A DNA stretch of 64,000 nucleotides, taken from contig JAOAPE010000012.1 in assembly GCA_025462725.1 (NCBI GenBank), forward strand, positions 359,942 to 423,941, given 5' to 3'. Source of the stretch: Terriglobales bacterium (lineage in GTDB: Bacteria > Acidobacteriota > Terriglobia > Terriglobales > Acidobacteriaceae). The first letter of the stretch is position 1, and every line of letters begins with the position of its first letter. This document shows positions 54,071 to 63,421 of the stretch, piece after piece. The notes under the pieces are model-generated. The model ran no database searches. It saw nothing but the letters and a program-made list of their open reading frames with translations, and was not told where the DNA came from. The position numbers were made by a program, and so were the translations under genes.

Positions 54071-55123
54071 ATGCGACTCGCTTTTCTCCTGTTCCTGATC
54101 TTCGCGTCCACACCTCACCTCGCATCGCAACAATCTCGTCCAGCCACTTCCAAGAAACCCAAGAGTGCAACGTCAGAACAGGTCGTCGATGCCCGCATCC
54201 CCTGGCTGGAGCAAGATGTCAAATGGATCATCACGCCCGAAGAAGCTCGTGCCTTCAAGCAACTGACAAACGACGAAGAGCGCGAACAATTCATCGAGGC
54301 GTTCTGGACGCGTCGCGACCCAACGCCTGACACCATCCGCAACGAATTTAAACAAGAGCATTACACCCGCATGGCTTACGCAAACGAACATTTTGCGCCT
54401 CACGATACCTCCGGCAGGCGCGGTTGGGAAACCGATCGCGGGCGCATATACGTTGTTTACGGCCCGCCAGATCACGTCGAACCACATCCGAAGCAGATTG
54501 GCGATTCGACTTACAGTGCAGAGACCTGGCACTACCGCTACGTTCAGGATTTCGAGAGGGAAGCTGACTTAGAATTTATTGACGAATGCCGCTGCAATAA
54601 ATTCGAATTTACGGTGGGCGCCGTTGATTACCAGAAAGTGCGCGACACCATTACCCCGCCCAGGGGCGGGCCTAAAACACCGCAGGTTAGGTTCAAAGAC
54701 TTGGAAGAAGTTGTCTTTGTCAAGATTCGTTTTTCACAATTTCAAATTGCAGTACATGCGGATTCCCGCAAGCTCACTGACGCCTCAACATTTGTTCCAC
54801 TGACTGTGGCCATGAAGAACAAAGAAATAACACTGGGTCCTGAACAGGGAATCCCGCCCACTCGCTCGGGGCGTCTGGAGATATTCGGGGTCATCAGAAA
54901 TATGAGCGGGAGGATTGAGGGAATTTTCGAAGATATTCTGGGCGTTCACGAAGTGAAGCTGGAGAAGAAAATCTCTCCAGAAGAAGAATCAATCTCCCGC
55001 AACACCTTTGCGCTGCGCCCGGGACATTATCGGTTGGACATCGCTGTTAAGGACGTGAACGGCGACCGTCTTAGCACCTTCAGACAAGGCATCATTGTGC
55101 CTGACTACAACAACGCTCGTTGA
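54071..55123 (+). CDS. GWxTD domain-containing protein
   Basis: A 350-residue exported protein with a leader (LAFLLFLIFASTPHLAS). It contains LTNDEEREQFIEAFWTRRDPTP, then RRGWETDRGRIYVVYGPPDHVE, the GWxTD signature that gives the family its name, and a C-terminal beta-rich domain (LRPGHYRLDIAVKDVNGDR). The family is common in Acidobacteriota and Bacteroidota as periplasmic proteins of unknown function. Confidence 0.88.
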   Translation: MRLAFLLFLIFASTPHLASQQSRPATSKKPKSATSEQVVDARIPWLEQDVKWIITPEEARAFKQLTNDEEREQFIEAFWTRRDPTPDTIRNEFKQEHYTRMAYANEHFAPHDTSGRRGWETDRGRIYVVYGPPDHVEPHPKQIGDSTYSAETWHYRYVQDFEREADLEFIDECRCNKFEFTVGAVDYQKVRDTITPPRGGPKTPQVRFKDLEEVVFVKIRFSQFQIAVHADSRKLTDASTFVPLTVAMKNKEITLGPEQGIPPTRSGRLEIFGVIRNMSGRIEGIFEDILGVHEVKLEKKISPEEESISRNTFALRPGHYRLDIAVKDVNGDRLSTFRQGIIVPDYNNAR

Positions 55124-55126
55124 ACT

Positions 55127-55597
55127 TCAGCTATACCTTCGCACAGTTATCGAGATCGGCAGTCCCACACAGAAAATGTGTGTGAGCACCGCAATCACTA
55201 TCGCAGACGGCGTAAGCAGAGGCTTGATCGATGCGAGCGGCATCACGACGAAATACATGAACAGGTAAACCGCGACGCCATAAACCACTCCTGCAGCGAT
55301 GGCCTGTTGCGTGAGCCACGCGATTTTCCGGCTCGCAAGATAAAAGACTGTTGTGGCAGTGAATGCGGTCAGGAAATGGAATGCGAGACCGAGCGCTGCC
55401 GTGGCGAGTCCGCCTTCATACGCCTTCGCGCCGAGAGCGCCCTTCGCGATCCCTTGCAGGATGCGCACCGGCGAGACGCCTCGCGGAACCCAAGTCACGA
55501 ATGCAGCGGTGATATCGAGAATGCCCGCCGTTAATCCGCCCAAAACAATTGCAGGAAGCGCTCGCGACGTTCGCGTCGGAGCCAGAGCTGTGTTCAT
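55127..55597 (-). CDS. Four-TM membrane protein of unknown function
   Basis: A 156-residue inner-membrane protein with four hydrophobic segments (ALPAIVLGGLTAGILDITAAF, GLATAALGLAFHFLTAFTATT, AIAAGVVYGVAVYLFMYFVVM, AIVIAVLTHIFCVGLPISI). It resembles YagU/DUF1440-like proteins. No conserved catalytic residue is visible. It converges with the GWxTD gene at 3 bp. Confidence 0.65.
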   Translation of the reverse strand: MNTALAPTRTSRALPAIVLGGLTAGILDITAAFVTWVPRGVSPVRILQGIAKGALGAKAYEGGLATAALGLAFHFLTAFTATTVFYLASRKIAWLTQQAIAAGVVYGVAVYLFMYFVVMPLASIKPLLTPSAIVIAVLTHIFCVGLPISITVRRYS

Positions 55598-55694
55598 CGC
55601 GGCAGTATAGCTGAAGAGTTAAGAATTCGAGTTTGAGCCCAAGCTGATTTCCGACGCTAACAATTCCGCATCCGAGAGACCAGAGGAAAAAATC

Positions 55695-56588
55695 ATGCGT
55701 GTTGGATTTATTGGTCTAGGCAATATGGGTCAGGCGATGGCGCGCAATCTTATCCGCGCTGGACATCAACTCGTCCTATACAACCGTACTCGCGAGCGTG
55801 CTGATGCTCTCGCCAAAGAAGGAGCCGAGGTCGCTGACTCCCCTGCAACAGCCGCCAAGCAGGAGGTGGCGATCACGATGCTTGCTGATGATAATGCCCT
55901 TCAATCCGTCATCTTCGGCCCCAACGGGATTATTCAAGGAATGCAGCCGGGCGGGATGCATGTCTCTATGAGCACGATCAGCCCGGCTTTGTCTCAGCGA
56001 TTATCTGCTGCGCACCGCGAGCGCGGGCAGAGGTATCTTGCAGCACCTGTCTTCGGAAGACCCGAAGCTGCCGCAGCAGGCAAATTGACCATCGTGGCAG
56101 CAGGCCCGCCGGATGCGGTCGCAAAAGCAAAACCACTCTTCGACGTTTTGGGAGAACGCACCTTTGAAGTGAGCGAAGAGCCCCAGCATGCAAATCTGAT
56201 AAAGATCTCGGGAAATTTCCTTATCGCGTGCGTCATCGAAAGTCTTGGAGAGGTTTTCGCTCTCTCGCGCAAGGCGGGTCTCGACCCACAGAAGCCATTC
56301 GATGTTTTCAGCAAAACTTTATTTAATGCTCCCGTCTACAAGATCTACGGCCCGCAGATCATCGAGGGTAAGTTCTCGCCGCCGGGATTTAAGCTGCCTC
56401 TTGGCCTTAAGGACATAAGGCTGATGTATGCGGCGGCTGACCAGTTAGCTGTTCCAATGCCGTTCGCGAATGTTGTTCACGACAATTTTCTGAGCGCCAT
56501 CGCAAACGGGCACGGCGATCTTGATTGGTCTGCGTTGGCACTCGTTGCCGAAGAGCGTGCCGGTGTGACTGGAGGCAGGGCCGCTTGA
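55695..56588 (+). CDS. NAD(P)-dependent oxidoreductase, 3-hydroxyisobutyrate dehydrogenase family
   Basis: A 297-residue beta-hydroxyacid dehydrogenase. N-terminal FIGLGNMGQAMARNLIRAGH is the dinucleotide fold; LYNRTRERADALA favours NADP; the catalytic lysine lies in NLIKISGNFLIA and the substrate region is GKFSPPGFKLPLGLKDIRL. GlyR1/GHBDH-like enzymes reduce glyoxylate or succinic semialdehyde; the exact substrate is open. It converges with the aldo/keto reductase gene at 1 bp. Confidence 0.9.
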   Translation: MRVGFIGLGNMGQAMARNLIRAGHQLVLYNRTRERADALAKEGAEVADSPATAAKQEVAITMLADDNALQSVIFGPNGIIQGMQPGGMHVSMSTISPALSQRLSAAHRERGQRYLAAPVFGRPEAAAAGKLTIVAAGPPDAVAKAKPLFDVLGERTFEVSEEPQHANLIKISGNFLIACVIESLGEVFALSRKAGLDPQKPFDVFSKTLFNAPVYKIYGPQIIEGKFSPPGFKLPLGLKDIRLMYAAADQLAVPMPFANVVHDNFLSAIANGHGDLDWSALALVAEERAGVTGGRAA

Positions 56589-56589
56589 A

Positions 56590-57564
56590 CTAGCTCTGTT
56601 TATTCATGTTCAACTTCCGGTTCCAGCGATGATTCCTCAGTTCCTGAATGAGTTCGGCGGGCAGTGGGCCGGCCTCACTCAGCATTAGGTTTTGTCGGAC
56701 ATGATTCGGATTTCGCATTCCGATTATCGTCGTGCTCACATCCGGATTGGACAGGATGAATCGGATCGCCATCTCCGGCAGCGTCATCGATTCGGGAAGA
56801 ATCGCTTTGAGTCGTTCCACGCGCTCCAATGTCGCGCGCAGATTCTCTGGATTGAAATATGTTGAGCGCCAATCATTCGCCGGAAATGTTGTTTCCGCGG
56901 TGAACTTTCCGCCCAAGCTTCCTTCATCGAGCGGCACTCGCGCGATCACGCCGACATTCAATTGTTTGCAAACAGGAAAGAGTTCATCTTCAGGAGCCTG
57001 ATCGAAAATGTTGTAAACAACTTGTACGACATCCACCACGCCAGTACGCAACGCGGCGATTCCGTTCTCTGGCTGCCAACGATTCAAGCTGATTCCAAAC
57101 GAGCGGATTACTCCATCACGTTTTAACTTCGACACTGTTTCAGCGAACGACTTTTCGTGCGCCCAACTATCGTCCCAAACATGGAATTGCAAAAGGTCGA
57201 TGCAATCCACTTTGAGTTTCTGGCGAATCAGATCTGCGTAACTGAAGACGTGCTCTGCGGGATAACAATCTTCATAGGAATATTTGGGAGACGCAGGCCA
57301 TTTGCGATTCTTCGGCGGCACCTTCGACGCCGCAACAAGTCGGGCGCTCTTGTTCGCTTGCAGTGCGTCGCCGAGAAACCCATCGCTCTTGCCTTCGCCG
57401 TACGCCCATGCAGTGTCGAAGAAGTTGCAACCTACATCCACTGAGAGCTGCAACGCGCTGCGCGACTCGGCGTCATCGGAGCCACTCCAGCCGCTCATGC
57501 CCCACATGCCGTAACCGATATCGCTTACATCGAATCCTGTTCGCCCAAGTTTTCTGAACTTCAT
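56590..57564 (-). CDS. Aldo/keto reductase
   Basis: A 324-residue NADPH-dependent TIM-barrel reductase. Start at ATG 57564 (MKFRKLGRTGFDVSDIGYG) matches the family N-terminus. The catalytic tetrad is readable: Asp in FFDTAWAYGEG, Tyr in the same stretch, Lys in VAASKVPPKN and His in LLQFHVWDD. The C-terminal IIGMRNPNHVRQNL is the cofactor loop. Substrate unknown. Confidence 0.9.
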   Translation of the reverse strand: MKFRKLGRTGFDVSDIGYGMWGMSGWSGSDDAESRSALQLSVDVGCNFFDTAWAYGEGKSDGFLGDALQANKSARLVAASKVPPKNRKWPASPKYSYEDCYPAEHVFSYADLIRQKLKVDCIDLLQFHVWDDSWAHEKSFAETVSKLKRDGVIRSFGISLNRWQPENGIAALRTGVVDVVQVVYNIFDQAPEDELFPVCKQLNVGVIARVPLDEGSLGGKFTAETTFPANDWRSTYFNPENLRATLERVERLKAILPESMTLPEMAIRFILSNPDVSTTIIGMRNPNHVRQNLMLSEAGPLPAELIQELRNHRWNRKLNMNKQS

Positions 57565-57609
57565 CACGCCTCGCTTTTCAGAAGGCGTCAATTCTAGCTT
57601 GAGAGCGCT

Positions 57610-58038
57610 TCACTCGGCGCGCGTTAGGTTGATGCGGCGGATCTGCTTGCCATCAGGAGCCCAAAGGCCGCCATCCATCTTGTTGGACCGGACGGTGAAA
57701 CGAAAAACACCTCGTGGGATTGCGCATGTCACTGTGCTCTTGGAATTGTCAAAAGTGCAATCCAAAGTGCCCATATCTTCTGGCTGTCCATTCACGATCT
57801 TGTCCGCTTGTATGCTGAGCGTGCTTGGCTTATCGCTGGACTGGGTGACGTGATATACGACAACTTCGTCGTGGCACTGAGGTTTGAAGTCGGCGAAGCA
57901 GATCGATTCGCCTTTCCATGTCTTGGCGAGCAGCGCCTCTTTCTTCGCATCAGTCTTCGCTGACGGCCGCTGTTGCGCCGCTCCGCCAGACAGCAGCACT
58001 AGCAGCAAGTAGATGGGAAGCAACGAACGTATTTTCAT
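57610..58038 (-). CDS. Small secreted hypothetical protein
   Basis: A 142-residue exported protein: signal peptide (IRSLLPIYLLLVLLSGGAA), then ALLAKTWKGESICFADFKPQC and a beta-rich part with four Cys that may form disulphides (C in SICF, PQCH, LDCTF, VTCAI). Start at ATG 58038 gives a normal leader; ATG 58059 would add seven residues. It lies 17 bp after the VWFA gene on the same strand. Confidence 0.6.
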   Translation of the reverse strand: MKIRSLLPIYLLLVLLSGGAAQQRPSAKTDAKKEALLAKTWKGESICFADFKPQCHDEVVVYHVTQSSDKPSTLSIQADKIVNGQPEDMGTLDCTFDNSKSTVTCAIPRGVFRFTVRSNKMDGGLWAPDGKQIRRINLTRAE

Positions 58039-58076
58039 GAACAACATAGACGTACGCATTTGAAAAAGGCGAGCGC

Positions 58077-59168
58077 CTACTTTCTAGCGTAGTAATTGTC
58101 GCGGGTCTGCACGACCAGGTCTTTTTTCTTTGCAGTAAGCGAGATCTTGTGGAAGCCTTCGTTGTTGTCGGTGCGGTCAGGCGTGTATCCCAGGCTGTAT
58201 TGGCTGCGCAGCTCTTCCTGGATCGCCGCATAGATTTTTTCGATCGGCTCTTTTTTCGACACCTCGAAAAAACTTCCGCCGGTTTCCTTCGCAAGTTGTT
58301 GCAGGATCTTCTTTCCATCTTTGCCGGACTGCTGCTGCGGGTATCCGCCACCACCCCCGCGTCCGCCACCGCCTCCGCCTCCGCGACGTCCCATGCCTCC
58401 GCGACCACCGCCTCCGGGGAAGCTGAATCCGCCACCACCGTATGCGTCTTTGTCAGCGAAGAGAATGGAGTAAACAATCGTGTCAGACTTTTGCGCCGAC
58501 TCGATCGCTGTCGCCACATTAAGTTTGCTGCCCGTATCAACGCCGTCAGAAAGAATGATTACCGCTTTGCGGCCTTGTTGCGGTTTCATCACTTCGTCCG
58601 ATGCGAGATACACCGCGTCATAAAGCAAAGTGCCGGCGCCCCCGAAGCCGCCACCTCCACTGCGACCGCCGGGCCCGCCTCTGCCACCGCCGCGCCGCGT
58701 AGTGTTCTCAGGGAGATCAACGTTGTCGAGTGCAGTTTGTAGTTTGGGAAGTGATGATGTGAGGTCCTGCAGTAATTCGACTTCACGATCGAAGTGAATG
58801 ATGAATGCTTTGTCTTTGTCGATGCGCAGCACTTCATTCAGAAAGCGCCGACTGGCAACGCGCTCGTCTTCGAGCACGTTGCGCTGGCTGAGGCTGGTGT
58901 CAACAAGCAATCCCAGCGTGAGCGGAAGATCACTCTCACGCGTGAAGTAGTGGATGGTCTGCGGGCGTCCATCTTCGGCGAGAGCGAAATCATCTTTCGT
59001 GAGTGTGTTGACGATCTGTCCATGCTTGTCGCGGACAGTGGCGAGCAGGTTTACGACTTTTACGTTGCTGGAAAAAGTTGGAACATCCTGCGCAACGGCG
59101 ACGGCTGTGAAAAGGATCGCTATTGCGGCTATGCGGCGCGAGACGGAATGTCGGAAAAGTCGTTGCAT
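58077..59168 (-). CDS. VWFA domain secreted protein (acidobacterial type)
   Basis: A 363-residue exported protein with leader (SVSRRIAAIAILFTAVAVA) and the sequence pattern of acidobacterial VWFA-related proteins (NVKVVNLLATVRDKHGQIVNTL, then DFALAEDGRPQTIHYF). The MIDAS-like metal site is VDTSLSQ and ILSDGVDTGS. A Gly/Arg-rich insertion (GGGRGGPGGRSGGGG and again GRGGGGGY) interrupts the domain twice, probably disordered and perhaps binding-competent. Start at ATG 59168 discards a 21-residue upstream extension. Confidence 0.85.
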   Translation of the reverse strand: MQRLFRHSVSRRIAAIAILFTAVAVAQDVPTFSSNVKVVNLLATVRDKHGQIVNTLTKDDFALAEDGRPQTIHYFTRESDLPLTLGLLVDTSLSQRNVLEDERVASRRFLNEVLRIDKDKAFIIHFDREVELLQDLTSSLPKLQTALDNVDLPENTTRRGGGRGGPGGRSGGGGFGGAGTLLYDAVYLASDEVMKPQQGRKAVIILSDGVDTGSKLNVATAIESAQKSDTIVYSILFADKDAYGGGGFSFPGGGGRGGMGRRGGGGGGGRGGGGGYPQQQSGKDGKKILQQLAKETGGSFFEVSKKEPIEKIYAAIQEELRSQYSLGYTPDRTDNNEGFHKISLTAKKKDLVVQTRDNYYARK

Positions 59169-59223
59169 GTTTTGGGTGTCAGCGATTAGAACACGAGCTT
59201 TATTGAAGAGTTCCGCATGAAAA

Positions 59224-59239
59224 TGTTCCACGTGGAACG
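59224..59239. promoter_or_regulatory. parS-like centromere site
   Basis: TGTTCCACGTGGAACG, with a perfect 14-bp palindrome GTTCCACGTGGAAC at 59225-59238, differs by few bases from the bacterial parS consensus TGTTTCACGTGAAACA and equals known GTTCCACGTGGAAC variants. It lies in the gap between the VWFA start and the Wzy-like stop. ParB loading sites usually cluster near the replication origin, so this would place the window in the origin-proximal part. No parAB genes are present. Confidence 0.6.
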
Positions 59240-59273
59240 TTGTGGAAAAGCGGGGGCTTTCGGCGGTATCTGT

Positions 59274-60743
59274 TTACTGTCTAGTTAGCCATAGCTTTTG
59301 GTTAAGCATGTTGGGGGCAAGCTGCCGGCCGGTGCCGAATATCTTGCCGCCATAGATGCAGTAACTCACCACCAAGATCACGCACAAGGCTTGGATAATA
59401 GAAGTGAACAGCATGAAGATGTCAAATTCGACGCCATACAGTTTAGTAAACAAGGAAACGTAGATGAACAGCACTTTGGCGCCGTAATCACCGCTGAGCA
59501 GGTTGGTGATCCATTGGATAGTTATTCCGACGAAGAACATTCCAATGAAGAGAGCGGTGACTCCCCCCATCACGAGCAGGTCGCCGATGGGAGTCACGGC
59601 GGTGGCGCTGGTCTCGATGCCATCCATGGCCAATGACATCCTTCGACCTTTATCGAGGATGGGTTTGTTTTTCCAGAGGAAACGTGGAACGAACGGATAG
59701 AAGGGAATCATCCAAATCTTCTCATCTCCTTCCAGGGCAGCCAGGTTCTCGTCGTTGCGTTCGACGAAAGCGATAATGGGCAGCAGATTCAAACGGCTCG
59801 CAATACCCTCCAGTGCGAATGAAGTCAAAGCTGAATTGCTGTCCTCGTTGGCAGAAGTAACGGCCCGGGAATAGGCGGCGTTGCCGGATGCAACGCTGGT
59901 GATGGCGCCTCCAGAATGAACCTCTTCACGGTAGAAATTGTTCAATGGGATGAGAATAAGCAATAGAGCAAATCCGATGCCTACTACCCGCCACTGGCGC
60001 TTCATGGTGACAAGCGAGCCGATCAGGAAGATCAAGATGGGAACGACCAACACCTGACCTTTCATGCCTGAGAGCAGGCCGAAACCAATGTTGACGGCGG
60101 TAACTGCGTAGAACCAGAATTTTATCCGTGCATCCGTTCTTGCCTGGAAATATTCAATGGTCAATACGATCTGCGCAGAGATGGTGAGCCCGGCGACAAC
60201 GTCGAGCCACTGAACGTAGTTGTAGCTGCTCTCCAGTTGTTTACGTTCTGAAACATAGGAGAACAAACCATTCGCCAGCATGTACGATTTGGCCACGGTG
60301 CCGAGAGCAAGGAACGCCAATGCTATGCGCATGACGCGCTCGCGAACTCCCGGTTCGGTGGGCAGGAAACGCCTATTGATGGATTGAGAATCCACGAACT
60401 TGGCCCCGGCCCAGAAGGCGACGGTGCCGACCATGACCAGGAACAGGGCCTTTACGGCGAGGGGATCGATCTCATCGAGTTGCAGGAGTTTGCAAAATAT
60501 CGGCGCCAGCCCGAACTGAAGTAGAAACATCCCGATCCACCAGGATGTGAGGTTGGAAAAATCGTGCCGCACAAACGAAGCAATGCCTATGGAGAATGCA
60601 AAGACAAGGGCGCAGAAGTACAGGAATGCATCGCGCTCGCCTATGGTGTTAGAACCCGGACGGACGATGGCAATCAACGCGAGGGCTTCAAGCAAGATCC
60701 CACCGCAAAGTAAAATTGCCTTGTTGCTCTTTACGCTAATCAT
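59274..60743 (-). CDS. Wzy-like oligosaccharide repeat-unit polymerase (putative)
   Basis: A 489-residue inner-membrane protein with about 11-12 hydrophobic segments and one larger periplasmic loop (about residues 270-345) with charged residues (EEVHSGG, DENLAALEGDEKIW), the topology of O-antigen polymerases. The loop contains PFVPRFLWKNKPILDKGRRMS, a pattern seen in some Wzy-like proteins. The ATG overlaps the GT2 stop by 4 bp. Sequence similarity within the family is always low, so the assignment rests on topology and neighbours. Confidence 0.7.
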   Translation of the reverse strand: MISVKSNKAILLCGGILLEALALIAIVRPGSNTIGERDAFLYFCALVFAFSIGIASFVRHDFSNLTSWWIGMFLLQFGLAPIFCKLLQLDEIDPLAVKALFLVMVGTVAFWAGAKFVDSQSINRRFLPTEPGVRERVMRIALAFLALGTVAKSYMLANGLFSYVSERKQLESSYNYVQWLDVVAGLTISAQIVLTIEYFQARTDARIKFWFYAVTAVNIGFGLLSGMKGQVLVVPILIFLIGSLVTMKRQWRVVGIGFALLLILIPLNNFYREEVHSGGAITSVASGNAAYSRAVTSANEDSNSALTSFALEGIASRLNLLPIIAFVERNDENLAALEGDEKIWMIPFYPFVPRFLWKNKPILDKGRRMSLAMDGIETSATAVTPIGDLLVMGGVTALFIGMFFVGITIQWITNLLSGDYGAKVLFIYVSLFTKLYGVEFDIFMLFTSIIQALCVILVVSYCIYGGKIFGTGRQLAPNMLNQKLWLTRQ

Positions 60744-61771
60744 CTCCGGTTCGCTTTCCGGAAATGATTTAGCAGCAAACCTATGGCAGTTGTTGCCATA
60801 AGCGGCCGAATAAGAAGGTGCAAGAAGAGGCGCTCAATCGCTAGCATCGGCTTTTGAGTAGTGGGAAGCTGGGGCAGGAGGTCGGGCTTGAGACCCTCAC
60901 GCAGTTGAGACTTTTCACCCCTGAGCCATAGGGAAAGGCTTTCCCTCGTGAGCAGACGCCACTTGAATATTATTTGACGACAGACAGCGCGGAATCGAGC
61001 CCAAGAGTCGTGTTTACCGAGTTGAGTGGCGGCAGAGAGACGAAACAAAAAGAGCGTATAGATATTTTTCCAGCTGCCGAGAATTTTTTGGCGCTCGGCA
61101 GGACGGGAGCGCATGATGAAAAGCGGCTCGGGACAGAACACGACGTCGGCAACCTGGGCCATGCGGCAATAGAGATCCTCGTCGGAGGCGAGATACCAGT
61201 CAGAGCTGTAGCCTCCCGCACGAACGAGCGCATCGCGCCTGAATAAGGTTCCCATTGCAGCTATCGGAGTATGCCGCTCACTGGCCAACACTTTGAGCAG
61301 TTTGATTCCGGCGAGATTGCCTCCTTCGAAGATGCGAGTCTCCAAGTCAAACGAGCGCGGCACGATCTGATCCTGTTCATTGAATTCGTCATATCCCGCA
61401 CAGACGAAACCTGCTCGGGGATTTGCTAGAAGCACTTCGACCATCCTCGAAAGGAAATTAGGTTTATAGACATCATGGTCGTGTTGCATGCCGACGAAGT
61501 CACCAATTGCCATGGAGAACAACCGCTGGAGCGTGCCGTTGAAATTCAGGTTCTTTTCGTTACGGAACACTTTCAACTGCGGCCACTCTTGTTGTAAGTC
61601 CGATAGGTATTGCTGCGTCTCATCGGTGGAGCAGTCGTCACAAACAAGGACCTCGAAGTTCGCGTAATCCTGTGCGCGGAGGCTTTCGAGTGTAAGTTGC
61701 AAATGCGAACGCCGGTTGTATGTCGGGATGATCACAGTCACCGACGGTAACAAGGTCGCGGATCGATTCAC
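60740..61771 (-). CDS. Glycosyltransferase family 2
   Basis: A 343-residue GT-A enzyme with GTG start at 61771. Motifs: VTVIIPTYNRRSHLQLTLESL, the DxD-like FEVLVCDDCSTD, and a MQHDHD segment that binds the nucleotide-sugar metal, then YLASDEDLYCRMAQVADVVF. The C-terminal hydrophobic part (LFLHLLIRPLMATTAIGLLL) may anchor it to the membrane. It precedes the polymerase gene by a 4-bp overlap. Confidence 0.88.
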   Translation of the reverse strand: MNRSATLLPSVTVIIPTYNRRSHLQLTLESLRAQDYANFEVLVCDDCSTDETQQYLSDLQQEWPQLKVFRNEKNLNFNGTLQRLFSMAIGDFVGMQHDHDVYKPNFLSRMVEVLLANPRAGFVCAGYDEFNEQDQIVPRSFDLETRIFEGGNLAGIKLLKVLASERHTPIAAMGTLFRRDALVRAGGYSSDWYLASDEDLYCRMAQVADVVFCPEPLFIMRSRPAERQKILGSWKNIYTLFLFRLSAATQLGKHDSWARFRAVCRQIIFKWRLLTRESLSLWLRGEKSQLREGLKPDLLPQLPTTQKPMLAIERLFLHLLIRPLMATTAIGLLLNHFRKANRR

Positions 61772-61917
61772 CGGCTGAATGGATCAGAGAAATCGCACTT
61801 CGAGTTAAAAAACATTTGGCATAATGCCATTGCAGGTCGAGAATAGCTGAATATGCGACCCTTTGCATCCCTAATCTCGTATTTACAGGCAAACACCCCA
61901 GCTGGGCTGCGCCTTCG

Positions 61918-63129
61918 GTGAATTTGACAACGGCAGAGGAACGACTTCGAATCGCTGTCGTAGTAAGCCATCCCATACAGCATTTTGCTCCTTGGTATCG
62001 CGAGGTCGCGAAGCTCCCCGAAGTGGACTTGAAGTTGTTCTATTGTTGCGATTGGGGGTCAGAGAAGTATCACGATCCACAATTCGGGGTCGAGATCAAA
62101 TGGGACATACCGCTTCTGGAAGGCTACAACTACGAATTCTTGCCGATAAAGAAGCGGCCTAATTCGATGAGCTTTTGGGAGTTGGACAATCCAACCGCCG
62201 TGGAAGCTCTGAACAACTTCGACCCTAACGTGGTGCTGGTACATGGCTATGCAAGCAGGACCAATTGGCGAGTGGCCCGATGGACGAAGAACAGTCGTAA
62301 GCCATTGTTAATCTACTCTGATTCGAATAGCGGACAATCGATTCCGGCGTGGAAGCGGATGGCGAAGCGCGTAATTGTTGGTTTTTTCTATCGCCATGTA
62401 GATGGGGCACTCTATGTGGGCGACAACAACTACGCTTACCATTCTCAATACGGAATTCCGAAAGGGCGACTTTTTCGTGGAACATTGCCGGTGGACCGAA
62501 CGGCCCTGCTGAATGCAGCGCCAAATGTGGGACAGGCCCGCAGGCGGATTCGTGAAACATTGGAGATTCCGCAGGATGCGTTCGTTGTTCTGCTATGTGG
62601 CAAACTCACTCCAGGGAAACGTCCAATGGATTTAGTGAAAGCCCTGCATCAATGCAGCGACATTTTCGGATTCATCGTGGGCGATGGCCCGGAGCGTCCG
62701 GCGGTGGAAGAGTATTGCAAGCAGAATGAGCTGAAAAACGTTCGGTGCACAGGATTTGTGAATCAGGCGCAGATCGCAAATTATTATGCCGCGGCTGATT
62801 GCCTGGCGGTGACGTCGGAAAAGGATTCCCATCCGTTGGTCATAACAGAGGCCGCAACATTCGGCTTGCCGGTGGTCGCGAGCGATGCGATAGGGTGCAT
62901 TGGTGCAGAGGACACGACGCGCGATGGCGAGAATGCGATCGTGTATCCCTGCGGCGATATTGAGGCGTTGAAGAATGCGCTTGTGCGTCTCAGTTCTGAC
63001 CGCGACTTCTATGCTGATGCGAGTGCGGCTTCGTTGCGCATGTCAAAAGAACAGGATGTGACCGTCGCTGCTCGGCACCTGTTGGTTGCGGCGACCGAGT
63101 TGAGGAAGCTGGGGAAATCAAAATCTTGA
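61918..63129 (+). CDS. Glycosyltransferase family 4
   Basis: A 403-residue GT-B glycosyltransferase with GTG start at 61918. The N-terminal RIAVVVSHPIQHFAPWYRE is the acceptor domain entry; the C-terminal domain has LLCGKLTPGKRPMDLVKAL, VGDGPERPAVEEYC and the EX7E-like SEKDSHPLVITEAATFGLPVVAS. It is divergent from the GT2/polymerase pair and part of the same polysaccharide cluster. Confidence 0.9.
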   Translation: MNLTTAEERLRIAVVVSHPIQHFAPWYREVAKLPEVDLKLFYCCDWGSEKYHDPQFGVEIKWDIPLLEGYNYEFLPIKKRPNSMSFWELDNPTAVEALNNFDPNVVLVHGYASRTNWRVARWTKNSRKPLLIYSDSNSGQSIPAWKRMAKRVIVGFFYRHVDGALYVGDNNYAYHSQYGIPKGRLFRGTLPVDRTALLNAAPNVGQARRRIRETLEIPQDAFVVLLCGKLTPGKRPMDLVKALHQCSDIFGFIVGDGPERPAVEEYCKQNELKNVRCTGFVNQAQIANYYAAADCLAVTSEKDSHPLVITEAATFGLPVVASDAIGCIGAEDTTRDGENAIVYPCGDIEALKNALVRLSSDRDFYADASAASLRMSKEQDVTVAARHLLVAATELRKLGKSKS

Positions 63130-63421
63130 ACCACAGAGAATACAGAGGAGCACAGAGGAAAAAAGGTTTCGGATCGTGGTAGGTGTCGAGGATGGTTTGT
63201 GGTTTGTGAATTGTGATTCGCAAATAAAATTTTGAGTTGTGAATGCAAGAGCGTGAAAGCGCAAGATCCTTCGCGCCAGAAACAAGGCGCTCAGGATGAC
63301 AATTATGGATAGTTGGACAACGGCTGCGAGGTTGCAGATGAATTAAGGATGGGCGCGTTCCTAGACCGTAAACTGAGCCGCCAGACAGAAACAACATTAT
63401 GATATTGGAAGCCACACAACA
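63130..63421. other. Intergenic remnant, no gene seen
   Basis: This 292-bp stretch holds short direct repeats of the AACCACAGAGAA..ACAGAGGA sort and a GTTTGTGGTTTGTGAATTGTGA block, followed by GCGCCAGAAACAAGGCGC, a hairpin (GCGCC/GGCGC) near 63275-63293. No coding frame is convincing. Confidence 0.4.
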
